Shown here piece after piece: positions 16,886-25,172 of a DNA stretch of 64,000 bases (the stretch's first letter is position 1; every line of letters starts with the position of its first letter). Where the stretch lies: the NCBI RefSeq assembly GCF_003667825.1, contig NZ_CP033043.1, positions 4,844,501 to 4,908,500 of the forward strand, in the 5' to 3' direction. Under the pieces are notes generated by a model. The model was not told the origin of the DNA. It worked only from the letters and a program-made list of their open reading frames with translations, and ran no database searches. The DNA comes from Metabacillus litoralis (GTDB lineage: Bacteria; Bacillota; Bacilli; Bacillales; Bacillaceae). The position numbers and the translations under genes were made by a program.

Positions 16886-17515
16886 CTAATAGCAGATACC
16901 TACCCGTTTATAAGCGAACTCCTCTTTAAACAGTTGATCATATGTAAAATGAGCAGTATCTTCAACAGATATTTCTTTTCCGTCTAGTGGTAAAAAATCA
17001 GCGGAGTAACGATATTGTTTTGTTAATTTTCCATCAGGAAGATAAGTTGGACAGATGATTGTCCATTTTAAAGGGCTGCTTTTTAACATGTTAAATGCTG
17101 CCAAATGCTCTTCTGCGGCTCTTGTAGTTCTACGGCGTGATTCAGTTGATTGAAAACGAAAAAGCTCCGGCTGTATACGTGATTGCAAGATTCCTGCAGT
17201 GCCAATTGTGATGATTCGTGTAATGTTTTTAGCTACCATTGCTTCAATCATATTTGGAGTGGCAAGAGAAAGAGTGTGTTGACCATCCGTGTTCAATGCG
17301 CTCACAACTGCGTCACTGTCACTTATAGCTAGCTCTACATCTTTAAAGTTAGTTGCATCACCTTTTATGATCCTTAAATTAGGGGAGGTGATTATTTTTT
17401 CAGGAGATCGGACAAGAACTGTTACAGAATAACCATCTGATAAAAGAAAATTTAATATTTCCTTTCCAACACGGCCAGTTGCTCCAAATAAGGTAATCTT
17501 CTTCAATATTTTCAC
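16886..17515 (-). CDS. NAD(P)-binding oxidoreductase, YwnB/NmrA-like atypical SDR
   Basis: 209 residues with a Rossmann nucleotide-binding loop GATGRVG (11-17) directly after the first strand. It has the order typical of NAD(P)H-binding atypical short-chain dehydrogenases: DAVVSAL at strand 4, RIITIGTAGIL at strand 5 and WTIICPTYLPDG. There is no YxxxK catalytic pair, as in the YwnB/NmrA-type subgroup, which often has redox-sensing or flavin-reductase-like roles. The start follows AGAGGTGAAAAT. Its TAG stop overlaps by one base a GTG that opens a long frame through the 52-bp array; this is probably coincidental. Confidence 0.8.
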   Translation of the reverse strand: MKILKKITLFGATGRVGKEILNFLLSDGYSVTVLVRSPEKIITSPNLRIIKGDATNFKDVELAISDSDAVVSALNTDGQHTLSLATPNMIEAMVAKNITRIITIGTAGILQSRIQPELFRFQSTESRRRTTRAAEEHLAAFNMLKSSPLKWTIICPTYLPDGKLTKQYRYSADFLPLDGKEISVEDTAHFTYDQLFKEEFAYKRVGICY

Positions 17516-17564
17516 CTCTTTCCATTTGTTATTACTATACCGAACTTTTTATATTTAGGAAAAT

Positions 17565-17780
17565 ATGCTGCATACATTAAAAAAAGCTGACATACTAAAT
17601 GTCAGCCCGATTAAAGCCTCTTTTTTGCTTGTTCCCAATAATGAATTTGGGGAAATCGTATATGAACAAAATATTCATGAAATAAAGTGTATCCAACAAA
17701 TCCCACTTGTTTCCAATCGATCGCATCAAACATGGATCTTCAACTCCTTTTCTTATGTTTCAGGAGAGTTAAATGTGTGA
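17565..17780 (+). CDS. Short ComK-like fragment or degenerate gene (71 aa)
   Basis: ATG at 17565 follows TTTAGGAAA. The product has a pattern resembling the N-terminal part of competence regulator ComK. An xxLVPxxxxGEIVYEQN stretch is followed by a basic/hydrophobic strand, then IPLVSNRSH and a Ser/Gly-rich FNSFSYVSGEL; ComK has LPxxxxGKI, PLQIVDRSC and GSSYAGRKAG. It stops before the DNA-binding half of ComK, and the other frames downstream do not obviously continue it. It may be a truncated paralogue that modulates competence, a decayed gene, or an unrelated small protein. The similarity is weak and needs a profile search. Confidence 0.35.
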   Translation: MLHTLKKADILNVSPIKASFLLVPNNEFGEIVYEQNIHEIKCIQQIPLVSNRSHQTWIFNSFSYVSGELNV

Positions 17781-17841
17781 AAATCTACGTTTAAAGTATG
17801 ATGTTTATATACTATATGGTGTTAATGACTTGTTTGATACA

Positions 17842-17880
17842 TAAAAAAGAAAGAGGCCGACACGATTGTGCCGACCTCTT
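17842..17880 (-). terminator. Rho-independent terminator of sspB
   Basis: On the minus strand AAGAGGTCGGCAC pairs with GTGTCGGCCTCTT (two G-U pairs) around AATC, followed by TCTTTTTT. Confidence 0.85.
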
Positions 17881-17899
17881 AGCCAATTATATGAAATTG

Positions 17900-18118
17900 T
17901 TATTGTTGAGTATAACCGCTCATAGATTGTTGAGCCATTGATACTAAACGCTTAGTGATTTCTCCACCTACAGAACCGTTTGCACGTGAAGTAGTTTCTC
18001 CACCAAGGTTAACACCGAATTCAGAAGCGATCTCATATTTCATTTGATCGATAGCTTGAGCTGCTCCTGGTACTACTAGTTGATTAGACGAATTGCTGTT
18101 GTTTGAACTTTGTGACAT
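17900..18118 (-). CDS. sspB: Alpha/beta-type small acid-soluble spore protein
   Basis: 72 residues. The family core is complete: [18 protein letters not shown], the germination protease site SEFGVNLG and [22 protein letters not shown]. The protein coats and protects DNA in the dormant spore and is degraded by GPR on germination. The ATG follows GAGGAG. A SigG promoter lies ~150 bp upstream, consistent with forespore expression. The position near yheE-yheD matches sspB of B. subtilis, though alpha/beta SASPs are too alike to name one by sequence alone. Confidence 0.93.
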   Translation of the reverse strand: MSQSSNNSNSSNQLVVPGAAQAIDQMKYEIASEFGVNLGGETTSRANGSVGGEITKRLVSMAQQSMSGYTQQ

Positions 18119-18269
18119 TTCTATTCATCTCCTCATAATAGTTTTATGGTTGGGTTAGTTGGAGTTGCACCAACGTATGAAGAAAGCTTGTCCTTCATAG
18201 CCTTGCTCGGCGTAACCCATTGATTTAAGTTGATGTGTTGTTTGTGTTTGTTTGTTTGTTGTTACTAAG

Positions 18270-18298
18270 TATTATGGATCTTTTTTTTGTTTATATAC
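18270..18298 (-). promoter_or_regulatory. SigG (forespore) promoter of sspB
   Basis: On the minus strand GTATA (18294-18298) and CATAATA (18270-18276) are separated by 17 bp, matching the SigG consensus. Transcription would start near 18262, leaving an unusually long leader of ~145 nt that contains hairpins CTATGAAG/CTTCATA and GTTGG/CCAAC before the ribosome site. Confidence 0.7.
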
Positions 18299-18512
18299 AT
18301 TTTTTTTTGAGAAATTTTCAGTTGCTTTTTTGCTAAATGATTTGAACTGAAAAATTCTTGGTTGATTGTTTAGTATTATGAGCGGCTTTCTTTGAAAGTA
18401 TGCAAAAAAATAAAAAGAATTTTAAAAAGTTATAAACTTTACCCGAAAGAACCTACATAAAAGCTTCTTTGTTGAGAGATTCTAGACATATGAGATTGAT
18501 AAAGGGGCTGAA

Positions 18513-18758
18513 ATGATGCATTTGTGTCCTTTATGTAATGGACTTGAGGAAAGGATCATTCAATGTCCAAATTGTAAAACAGTTATGGAAGATAAGGGGA
18601 AGGTAACAGATTATTTTGATGATTATAGCGCATATATGGATATTGATATGATGAAGATGTATGACGGGCAATTAACATCCCTAGAAGATCATTTGTGTTT
18701 GCATTATTTTTATTGTCCTAGTTGTCAGCATCAAGAAACAAATAGTATTCAGGAATAG
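18513..18758 (+). CDS. Small zinc-ribbon protein, unknown
   Basis: 81 residues with three CxxC-type knuckles: CPLC (5-8), CPNC (18-21) and a final CPSC (near 71). The middle is acidic and rich in Asp, Tyr and Met (TDYFDDYSAYMDIDMMKMYDG). The pattern indicates a zinc-binding rubredoxin- or ribbon-like protein; I do not recognise a characterised family. ATG follows AAAGGGGCTG. A strong terminator shared with msmX follows. Confidence 0.7.
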   Translation: MMHLCPLCNGLEERIIQCPNCKTVMEDKGKVTDYFDDYSAYMDIDMMKMYDGQLTSLEDHLCLHYFYCPSCQHQETNSIQE

Positions 18759-18797
18759 AAAACGAGAGGGAACCAACGGTCCCTCTCGTTTTTCTGT
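18759..18797. terminator. Bidirectional terminator between the zinc-ribbon gene and msmX
   Basis: AACGAGAGGGAACC / GGTCCCTCTCGTT stem with 3-nt loop and TTTTT on the plus side; the minus side has TTTTCTATTCC. Confidence 0.85.
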
Positions 18798-18803
18798 TAG
18801 ATA

Positions 18804-19916
18804 TTATTTTTCGCCAGCAGGACGAATACGAATTTCTGATTCTGTATCAAAGAAGTGAGCTTTGTTCATGTCTAATGCTAAATCAAGTGATTGACCTGGC
18901 TTTACATCTGTACGAGAGTCAACACGTGCTACAAAAGATTGACCATCGATTTCAGAATAAAGCATTGTTTCAGCACCCATTAACTCAGCTACTTCGATTT
19001 TAGCTGTGATTTTAGTTCCTTGAGATGATTCGATGAATACAGGCTCATCATGGATTTCTTCTGGACGTACACCCATTAGAATTTCTTTGTTTACATAGCC
19101 TTGCTCACGTAGGTACTTCATTTTACCTTCTGGTACAGCTACAGAAGTAGTACCGAAAGAGAATTTACCATCTGTAAGAGTTCCTTTAAAGAAGTTCATT
19201 GCAGGTGATCCGATGAATCCACCAACGAATGCATTTTCAGGCTTGTCATAAACTTCTTTAGGTGAACCTACTTGTTGGATGATACCATCTTTTAATACAA
19301 CAAGACGAGTAGCCATTGTCATCGCTTCAGTTTGGTCATGTGTTACGTAGATTGTTGTTGTTTGTAAGCGTTGGTGTAATTTTGTGATTTCAGCACGCAT
19401 TGCTACACGAAGCTTAGCATCAAGGTTTGATAAAGGCTCATCCATTAAGAATACCTTTGCATCACGAACGATCGCACGACCTAAAGCAACACGCTGACGT
19501 TGACCACCAGATAAAGCTTTTGGTTTACGTTGTAGGTATTGCTCAAGACCTAAGATTTTCGCAGCTTCAGTTACACGACGCTCGATTTCATCTTTAGGTA
19601 ATTTACGAAGCTTTAAGCCGAATGCCATGTTATCATATACGTTCATATGTGGATATAGAGCGTAGTTTTGGAATACCATTGCGATGTCACGGTCTTTTGG
19701 TGCAACATCATTCATACGTTTTCCATCAATGAAGAAATCACCTTTTGAAATCTCTTCTAATCCTGCAACCATACGAAGTGTAGTAGATTTACCACAACCA
19801 GATGGACCAACGAATACGATAAACTCTTTATCTTGAATGTGAAGATTGAAATCTTCTACAGCAGTTACTTTATTATCATAAATTTTATAAATATTGTTTA
19901 ATTGTAATTCAGCCAT
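18804..19916 (-). CDS. msmX: Multi-sugar ABC transporter ATPase MsmX
   Basis: 370 residues. Walker A is GPSGCGKST (38-46), the signature is LSGGQRQR (near 134), Walker B is VFLMDEPLSNLDAKLR and the switch His is in VTHDQTEAMT. A C-terminal TOBE/OB regulatory domain (about 240-365, MGVRPEEIHDE) marks the MalK/UgpC/MsmX group. In B. subtilis MsmX is a shared ATPase that energises several oligosaccharide importers encoded elsewhere; the lone gene here, with no permeases, fits that. ATG follows GGAGGAATTAG, and a catabolite-response element lies just upstream. Confidence 0.92.
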   Translation of the reverse strand: MAELQLNNIYKIYDNKVTAVEDFNLHIQDKEFIVFVGPSGCGKSTTLRMVAGLEEISKGDFFIDGKRMNDVAPKDRDIAMVFQNYALYPHMNVYDNMAFGLKLRKLPKDEIERRVTEAAKILGLEQYLQRKPKALSGGQRQRVALGRAIVRDAKVFLMDEPLSNLDAKLRVAMRAEITKLHQRLQTTTIYVTHDQTEAMTMATRLVVLKDGIIQQVGSPKEVYDKPENAFVGGFIGSPAMNFFKGTLTDGKFSFGTTSVAVPEGKMKYLREQGYVNKEILMGVRPEEIHDEPVFIESSQGTKITAKIEVAELMGAETMLYSEIDGQSFVARVDSRTDVKPGQSLDLALDMNKAHFFDTESEIRIRPAGEK

Positions 19917-19936
19917 TACTAATTCCTCCCTTGATT

Positions 19937-19950
19937 TGAAAGCGTTTTAA
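19937..19950. promoter_or_regulatory. Candidate CcpA cre site upstream of msmX
   Basis: TGAAAGCGTTTTAA matches the cre consensus TGWAANCGNTNWCA at all but one fixed position and lies ~20-34 nt upstream of the msmX start, overlapping the region just before the ribosome site. Confidence 0.5.
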
Positions 19951-20044
19951 CTTGGTTTCATTGTAAGGGATTTCAGTTTAAGAAGTAAACGTACAAGTTG
20001 CACGAAAATAGGAAGATGATTTTGTGCAACTTGTAAACGTTATC

Positions 20045-20944
20045 TTATTTTTCTTGTTGAGCTAGAATAATGGCAAGAAAAATAAAGGCTGCATTTGAAA
20101 AAATGCGAATGTCCAACCCGGTTTTTTCAAGTAGTTTTTCCAAGCGATATTGCAGACTGTTACGGTGAATAAAGAGCCTTTTGGCAGTTGAGGAAGCATT
20201 TAAATTTGATTGGAAAAATGCCTCAATCGTGTGGAGAAGCTCTTTATCTTCTATTATTTCTAAGAAATGATTTGATAATATTTCCTTTCTTAACATAGAA
20301 GGGGCTCTCATGATAAGGGTTGGTAAGACATCATAAAAGCTAAGAACCTTGTCTTTATTGCTGGAACGATGAATGTTTTGAAAGCAGGCATGTTCTAGCG
20401 AAAATTTCTCTTTGAGTGAGGTATCGTTTTTTTGTAATTGTCCTATGTAAATAAACGGTTCGACATAAAAATCCGTTGTCAGTGTATCACTTAAGTCTTT
20501 TAATAAATCAACTTCTAAAATGTAGTTAGGCTTTTCCTCGATCATAATGCCATGTGACAGACTTAACCAGATGACAAGCTCTGTGTTCATAATTCCTTTA
20601 ACGGCTTCTTCGAAATTTTGTTTGTCATCAATTGGCTGTTTAAGGAAAAAATAATAAAAGCGTAAAGAGGTATGATCATTTGGAAGCGGAGGTAGTTTTT
20701 CATGATTATCACTGAATAAAAAATCATACCATTTCCGCTGATTCAATGTGTATTGAGTTTCATCAATACTATTTGTTGATTGAAAGAGCAATGATAATAA
20801 ATTTCTTTCTTCAGAACTTAATACGGATTTTAAAATTCCAAAAGGTTTTCCAAGATCTGTCTGAAACCATTCGAAATTTGTATCATGACGATTATAGTTT
20901 GTTGTTAGCGCCTCTCCATAGTGCTTCTTTAAATTTTCTAACAT
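20045..20944 (-). CDS. PucR/CdaR-type transcriptional regulator
   Basis: 299 residues from ATG 20944 (AAGGAG 9 nt upstream); an earlier in-frame ATG would add a 73-residue hydrophobic stretch without a ribosome site. The last ~60 residues (FFQSNLNASSTAKRLFIHRN, then SLQYRLEKLLEKTGLDI) are the PucR C-terminal helix-turn-helix (HTH_30). The N-terminal two thirds has no clear sensor signature. Such regulators respond to sugar acids or purine products. Its place directly upstream of msmX on the same strand suggests a link with sugar uptake (inference). Confidence 0.8.
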   Translation of the reverse strand: MLENLKKHYGEALTTNYNRHDTNFEWFQTDLGKPFGILKSVLSSEERNLLSLLFQSTNSIDETQYTLNQRKWYDFLFSDNHEKLPPLPNDHTSLRFYYFFLKQPIDDKQNFEEAVKGIMNTELVIWLSLSHGIMIEEKPNYILEVDLLKDLSDTLTTDFYVEPFIYIGQLQKNDTSLKEKFSLEHACFQNIHRSSNKDKVLSFYDVLPTLIMRAPSMLRKEILSNHFLEIIEDKELLHTIEAFFQSNLNASSTAKRLFIHRNSLQYRLEKLLEKTGLDIRIFSNAAFIFLAIILAQQEK

Positions 20945-21080
20945 ACAAGGGCTCCTTCTTGGTCTAGATCTGTGTTGATTTTTTTTCTGAAAAATCGATT
21001 TTATATAAATTAAATGGTAAAAGATTACACCTTTATAAACAAGTAAAAGGATTTGAAATATATCATACTGTTTTAGAGCA

Positions 21081-21109
21081 AATAAAAAAAGCTGCAAGTA
21101 GCAGCTTTT
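21081..21109 (-). terminator. Rho-independent terminator of the yheE/small-acidic-protein unit
   Basis: AAAAGCTGC / GCAGCTTTT stem with AAGTA loop; a run of seven T follows on the minus strand. Confidence 0.85.
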
Positions 21110-21299
21110 AATCATCAATGGTATTTGGTGGCTCTTCTTCAACAAGTTTTCTTGCTTCTTCAATATTTGTTGAATCCTCTCTCATATGAACAGATCCACC
21201 TGATAAGCCTTCATTGATCATTCGATCAATATCGAGATAGGCTTTATCTTTTCCTTCATAATTAATATCCTGTTTAACTGCTTCATCTCTATCTTTCAT
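21108..21299 (-). CDS. Small acidic protein of unknown function (63 aa)
   Basis: 63 residues from ATG 21299, with AGGAGG upstream (11 nt spacing); an upstream in-frame GTG lies before that site. The product is very acidic (net negative; VEEEPPNTIDD at the end) with a Gly-rich turn GLSGGSVHMRED in the middle, and has no membrane segment or cysteine. It follows yheE and the four YheC/D ATP-grasp genes on the same strand and ends in a shared terminator, so it probably belongs to that sporulation cassette. I do not recognise the family. Confidence 0.65.
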   Translation of the reverse strand: MKDRDEAVKQDINYEGKDKAYLDIDRMINEGLSGGSVHMREDSTNIEEARKLVEEEPPNTIDD

Positions 21300-21357
21300 A
21301 CAAGTACCAACCTCCTTGAACACTATTTTGTGTCCAAGAGGAAATGATCATTCATGT

Positions 21358-21567
21358 TTACTCATAAACGTGAAATAGCATTAATTCATGAATTTGCGTT
21401 TGTAACTTTGTTTCATCTTCTTTGAGTGGTGTGACAGATCCCCATTCAATTTGTCCATTTTTATGGTAAATCCCATCATAATGTGAACCTCTAAAATAAA
21501 ATGAAATACGCCAGCCAGGTAACTTTGCTTGTTTGAACAATGGTTTGTATTGAAAATGTGTAATCAA
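21358..21567 (-). CDS. yheE: YheE family protein (DUF5342)
   Basis: 69 residues. The core LPGWRISFYFRGSHYDGIYHKNG resembles B. subtilis YheE in sequence and gene position (between sspB and yheD). The preferred start is TTG 21567, 8 nt after AAGGGAG, giving MITHFQYKPLF; the ATG 24 nt upstream would place the ribosome site inside the gene. It is predicted to be a small beta-rich soluble protein. Function unknown; association with the spore-coat YheC/D genes is by location. Confidence 0.75.
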   Translation of the reverse strand: MITHFQYKPLFKQAKLPGWRISFYFRGSHYDGIYHKNGQIEWGSVTPLKEDETKLQTQIHELMLFHVYE

Positions 21568-21631
21568 GCTAATCGCTCCCTTCCTAACCATTATAGAAAT
21601 AATACGGCGAAAATGGGAGAATTCCTTCTAC

Positions 21632-22675
21632 CTATTTATGGTATTTTTCTAATTCAATAAATAATTGTACAAGCTCAGTGATCCGTTGTTTCTGAATCTC
21701 TTGCTCATCAAAAATCATTGGTTTTGAATTTACCTCAAAAAGAAAGGGCCAGCCTTCTGGAGTTAGACCAATGTCCAACGAAAATTCACCAACAAAGCCA
21801 AATGCTTTTGTTAAAAGTGTCCCTACTTTGTTTGCGAGCCAGTTGATTTGTTTAGTTGAGCATCGCTCCTTAACCTGTTCAAACGAAATGATTTCGCCAC
21901 CATTTGGGACATGTGTTATAATCGAGCTTTTTGATGCCTTCCTTACACCGATTCCAACAGGTTTGTATTCATTGTCTCGATATAAACAAATAACGCGTAA
22001 ATCATACTTACAGTCTTCGATCTTATCCGTTATAATTTCTTCTTGAAGAAGGTATTTTTCTCTATTTAAATGACTGTTAACCCATGTCCTAAAGTTTTCT
22101 TCATTGTAGTAAATAGTGGTTGTATTTGATTGGATCGTGTAATGAGCTTCTTTTCGTGAAAGCTTATAAATGCCAGATCCTTTGTGACCATTTTTGGGTT
22201 TAGCATAAAGAGAGTTATGAGAATGAAGAAGGTCGGATATATGTACTATATCAGTAAGTAGCCATGTTTTTGGTAAATAAGATTGCATTTCACTATCCTG
22301 AGACAGAGCGGAGTACGTTTCCCATTTGTTAAAAAAGCCATAGTTGAAAAATGGTTTTCTTTGCTGTTCATATAATGCTTTTAGCGCTAAAACCTCTTTT
22401 GAAATTTCTTCACTTCGAGACGAAATTTTATTATAAATGATATCAGGAAAAGGGAAAGAAATCTTTCCCCATTTCTTCCATTCAAAAAAATAAACATAGC
22501 CATTAACACCATTTTCTTCAACACCATCTGTTGTAAAAACAAAGGATAACCCGCCGAATTTAGAAAGTTCACTTTGGATATTTTTGAAAACTGTAGCATT
22601 ACCACGAAAAATATGGTTTTTGCCACCTTTGCTTGCTAGAATTCCTACAAGAGGGACATAATCAGTTTTCTTCAT
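21632..22675 (-). CDS. YheC/YheD-family ATP-grasp protein (fourth of four)
   Basis: 347 residues with the YheCD ATP-grasp core: SLYAKPKNGHKGSGIYKLSR (near 155-175, ATP-binding lysine and glycine-rich loop), YDLRVICL, and the metal and ATP residues in GEFSLDIGLTPEGWPFLFEVNSKPM (near 295-320). It lacks the ~90-residue beta-rich N-terminal part seen in YheD. It overlaps the preceding gene by 14 nt, so the two are translationally coupled. YheC/YheD proteins localise to the developing spore coat in B. subtilis. ATP-grasp enzymes usually ligate carboxylates to amines, but no substrate is known for this family. Confidence 0.85.
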   Translation of the reverse strand: MKKTDYVPLVGILASKGGKNHIFRGNATVFKNIQSELSKFGGLSFVFTTDGVEENGVNGYVYFFEWKKWGKISFPFPDIIYNKISSRSEEISKEVLALKALYEQQRKPFFNYGFFNKWETYSALSQDSEMQSYLPKTWLLTDIVHISDLLHSHNSLYAKPKNGHKGSGIYKLSRKEAHYTIQSNTTTIYYNEENFRTWVNSHLNREKYLLQEEIITDKIEDCKYDLRVICLYRDNEYKPVGIGVRKASKSSIITHVPNGGEIISFEQVKERCSTKQINWLANKVGTLLTKAFGFVGEFSLDIGLTPEGWPFLFEVNSKPMIFDEQEIQKQRITELVQLFIELEKYHK

Positions 22676-24035
22676 GAACTAATTCCTCTGGATGAAATAT
22701 TGCTTTTTTCGATAAATAAACACCATATTGAAGGGATGCTTTTCTTGTTGTAAGGTCCGCATCCTTCAGCTCAGGATGTGAAAAGATAGATCTTCCTGGC
22801 TTTGAATTAGCTTCAAACATCCATACTCGACCGTCTTGATCTACCCCAAAATCAAAACCTATTTCTCCGATAAAGCCTTTAATATGCTGATCAATTTTTT
22901 TACTTAGTGTAATAGCTGCCTCGGTTAAGTTATGGAATGTTTTCATTCTCTCCTGAGGGTCATCATAAATTTCTTCAAGTGTTTTAACAACTCCACCATT
23001 ATTTAAATGGGTGGTTACACTGCCACGACCAGCAACCTTTGCAGCTAGTGCGGTAACCTTCCAGCTTCCGTACTCATCCTTATTTGTATGAATTCGAAAA
23101 TCAATTGCTTTACCATCAAACCGAATAAGCTTAATTCCCTGTTGTGCAAGATAACTTGATAGAAGTCTGTCTTTAAAAGAAGCTTTTAAGAAGCTTTCAA
23201 GAGATGGATATCTTCTAAGTCTATTAATTTCCTTATCATCTCGGTAACGTGAATAATATGTATTCTCTTCACGTGAATACATGAGCTGAAACACTCCTAA
23301 TCCTAAGCTCCCATTTGCAGGCTTTAAATAAATGCTTTTATACGATGAAAGCATTTCCTCCATCTGACTTATAGAAGGGTTGTGAATGGTTTCAGGTAAG
23401 TAATGTGCAACCTCATTATCTTGGATAAGAAGCTGATGCATGGACCATTTATTAAAAAAACCTGGATTGTACCATGGAATTGTATATTCTTCTGTTAACC
23501 GTTTTTTAACAAGTTTAAGTGCTTGGTGGTTTTCAATTCTTCTATTTGGTAGTCGGTCATAAACAGCATTAGGAAAAGGAAAGGTCCCTCTTTTCCAACC
23601 GTTTTTTCCATATGTGTAACCTTCAATTGTGCCTTCTTCCCAGTTAATATGATGAGCGCCAAACACAAAGGAATAGATGCCAAGTGACTGATCAATGGAT
23701 AAAAACTTAGCAAAGAAAAGAGAGCGCTCACCAATTGGGCGTAATGAGGACTCTGTAAAGCCTGCCGTAAAGATGCCAACCAACGGACCTAGATGTAATG
23801 TATAGTCATGAATGATAAGGTGAGTCTTTCCTAAGGCAGGAAGCAGCAGTTGTTCTGATAATTCTCTCGGTATTACAATGTTATCTATGAGTGTTTCATC
23901 ATACAAAACATCACATGGTAGGGTAATCGTACCGAAAGAAACGAATCCAATCTTACCGAAATGTTGAGCAGTTATTGGTAAAGAAATGGTTAATTGCTCT
24001 GTATCTTTTATTTGAATGGAATAGATTTTATTCAT
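22662..24035 (-). CDS. yheD: Endospore coat-associated ATP-grasp protein YheD
   Basis: 457 residues. The N-terminal ~100 residues form a beta-rich module with GKTHLIIHDYTLHLGPLVGIFTAGF. The ATP-grasp domain has SIYLKPANGSLGLGVFQL (near 235), AIDFRIHTNKD, and GEIGFDFGVDQDGRVWMFEA followed by NSKPG (near 395-420) with the Glu/Asn metal ligands. Length and order match B. subtilis YheD (about 450 aa). It begins 8 nt inside the end of the upstream yheC and has its own AAGGAG site. It is probably made in the mother cell during coat assembly. Confidence 0.88.
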   Translation of the reverse strand: MNKIYSIQIKDTEQLTISLPITAQHFGKIGFVSFGTITLPCDVLYDETLIDNIVIPRELSEQLLLPALGKTHLIIHDYTLHLGPLVGIFTAGFTESSLRPIGERSLFFAKFLSIDQSLGIYSFVFGAHHINWEEGTIEGYTYGKNGWKRGTFPFPNAVYDRLPNRRIENHQALKLVKKRLTEEYTIPWYNPGFFNKWSMHQLLIQDNEVAHYLPETIHNPSISQMEEMLSSYKSIYLKPANGSLGLGVFQLMYSREENTYYSRYRDDKEINRLRRYPSLESFLKASFKDRLLSSYLAQQGIKLIRFDGKAIDFRIHTNKDEYGSWKVTALAAKVAGRGSVTTHLNNGGVVKTLEEIYDDPQERMKTFHNLTEAAITLSKKIDQHIKGFIGEIGFDFGVDQDGRVWMFEANSKPGRSIFSHPELKDADLTTRKASLQYGVYLSKKAIFHPEELVHEEN

Positions 24036-25125
24036 TGACTTCAGCTCCTTTGTTATCTCTTTGCTTCATTAAATAATGACAATATGCTAATGGAGATTCA
24101 TAAAGAACATCTTTTAAATGTGGCTTTGTTTCAACAAAGGTTTTTCGACCCGGTTTTGAATTAATATCAAGTATCCATGTGGATCCATCCTGTGCAAAAC
24201 CTATATCGATTCCTACTTCGAACAATCTATTAAACTTCATATCAAGCAACTTTGGCAAATGGGTAATGATTGTAGAAAGCTCATCTTCAAGTAAAAACTT
24301 TTGCTTCATTGTTAAAGACTTTGACCATTCTTCATATGAGATCGGAGCTCCACCGCTGTTTAAGTTTGATAAAAACGATCCATGATACCCTTTACGTACC
24401 CCTTTTTCTACTAGAATCCACTCTCCATTTCGATCCTTTTGAAGAAGTAAGCGAATATCGAACGGATAACCTTCCTGATCTGTAAGGGAAAGAAAGGGTT
24501 GAAGCAGATAGCTTTGCTGCTTTATAAGCCTGTCACACCAATCTGAAAATAGCTGTAATGACTGAAATGATTTTGTCTTTTTATCGTGACCTTTATGATA
24601 AGTGATGTTTACATCATTTGAAGTTTGCCTAACAGCAATGATTCCGTTTCCTCTAGATCCAGATATAGGTTTTAACATGCAACTAGAATTAGTTCTAATA
24701 TGTTTTATAATTTGTGCAGATGTTGTTAGTTTTTCGGTTTCAGGTAGGTAGGAATTGATGGGCTCACTATCTATTAAGTTTGAATAAATTTGCCATTTAT
24801 CAGGCAATCCAAACCCTAAAAATGTTGTTGAAGGGTTTTTCTTTAACCAGTCAACAATTGGCTTGCTTTTTTTTGATGCTTGTTGATTGTTATAAAAGCA
24901 GCGGTCATAAATAAAAGTAGGAATTGAAAAGGAAGCAATCTTCCATGTTTGGGTTATTGAATCATATTTTTCACCGTTAATGGTTAAAGTAGAAGGATCA
25001 ATGGAGGTAGGTTCAAAACGAACGCACTCGATATTAAATGAAGCACTTCGTTTGGCAATTTCTGTTGCATATCCATTTTCATGATTTAGATGTACAGCTA
25101 AAAAACCTAATGTAACTTTGTGCAT
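24028..25125 (-). CDS. yheC: Endospore coat-associated ATP-grasp protein YheC
   Basis: 365 residues starting MHKVTLGFLAVHLNHENGYA. The short N-terminus lacks the YheD beta module. ATP-grasp residues are in SCMLKPISGSRGNGIIAV (near 155), YPFDIRLLLQKD and FEVGIDIGFAQDGSTWILDI followed by NSKPGRKT (near 320-340). Size and position immediately upstream of yheD match B. subtilis yheC. The start follows AAAAGGAAGTG. The operon order here is YheD-like, yheC, yheD, YheC-like, which looks like a duplication of the B. subtilis pair. Confidence 0.88.
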   Translation of the reverse strand: MHKVTLGFLAVHLNHENGYATEIAKRSASFNIECVRFEPTSIDPSTLTINGEKYDSITQTWKIASFSIPTFIYDRCFYNNQQASKKSKPIVDWLKKNPSTTFLGFGLPDKWQIYSNLIDSEPINSYLPETEKLTTSAQIIKHIRTNSSCMLKPISGSRGNGIIAVRQTSNDVNITYHKGHDKKTKSFQSLQLFSDWCDRLIKQQSYLLQPFLSLTDQEGYPFDIRLLLQKDRNGEWILVEKGVRKGYHGSFLSNLNSGGAPISYEEWSKSLTMKQKFLLEDELSTIITHLPKLLDMKFNRLFEVGIDIGFAQDGSTWILDINSKPGRKTFVETKPHLKDVLYESPLAYCHYLMKQRDNKGAEVNE

Positions 25126-25172
25126 GTTAAGTCACTTCCTTTTCGTTTCCTTTCATTGTGAAGCAGTTAGAT

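Noticed and set aside
15169..16886. Long minus-strand frames of 116-566 codons rich in HLSRFSHYRDT-type repeats
   Set aside because: They occupy all three frames of the same 52-bp tandem repeat, lack ribosome sites, and arise because the unit has no minus-strand stops. Not annotated as genes.
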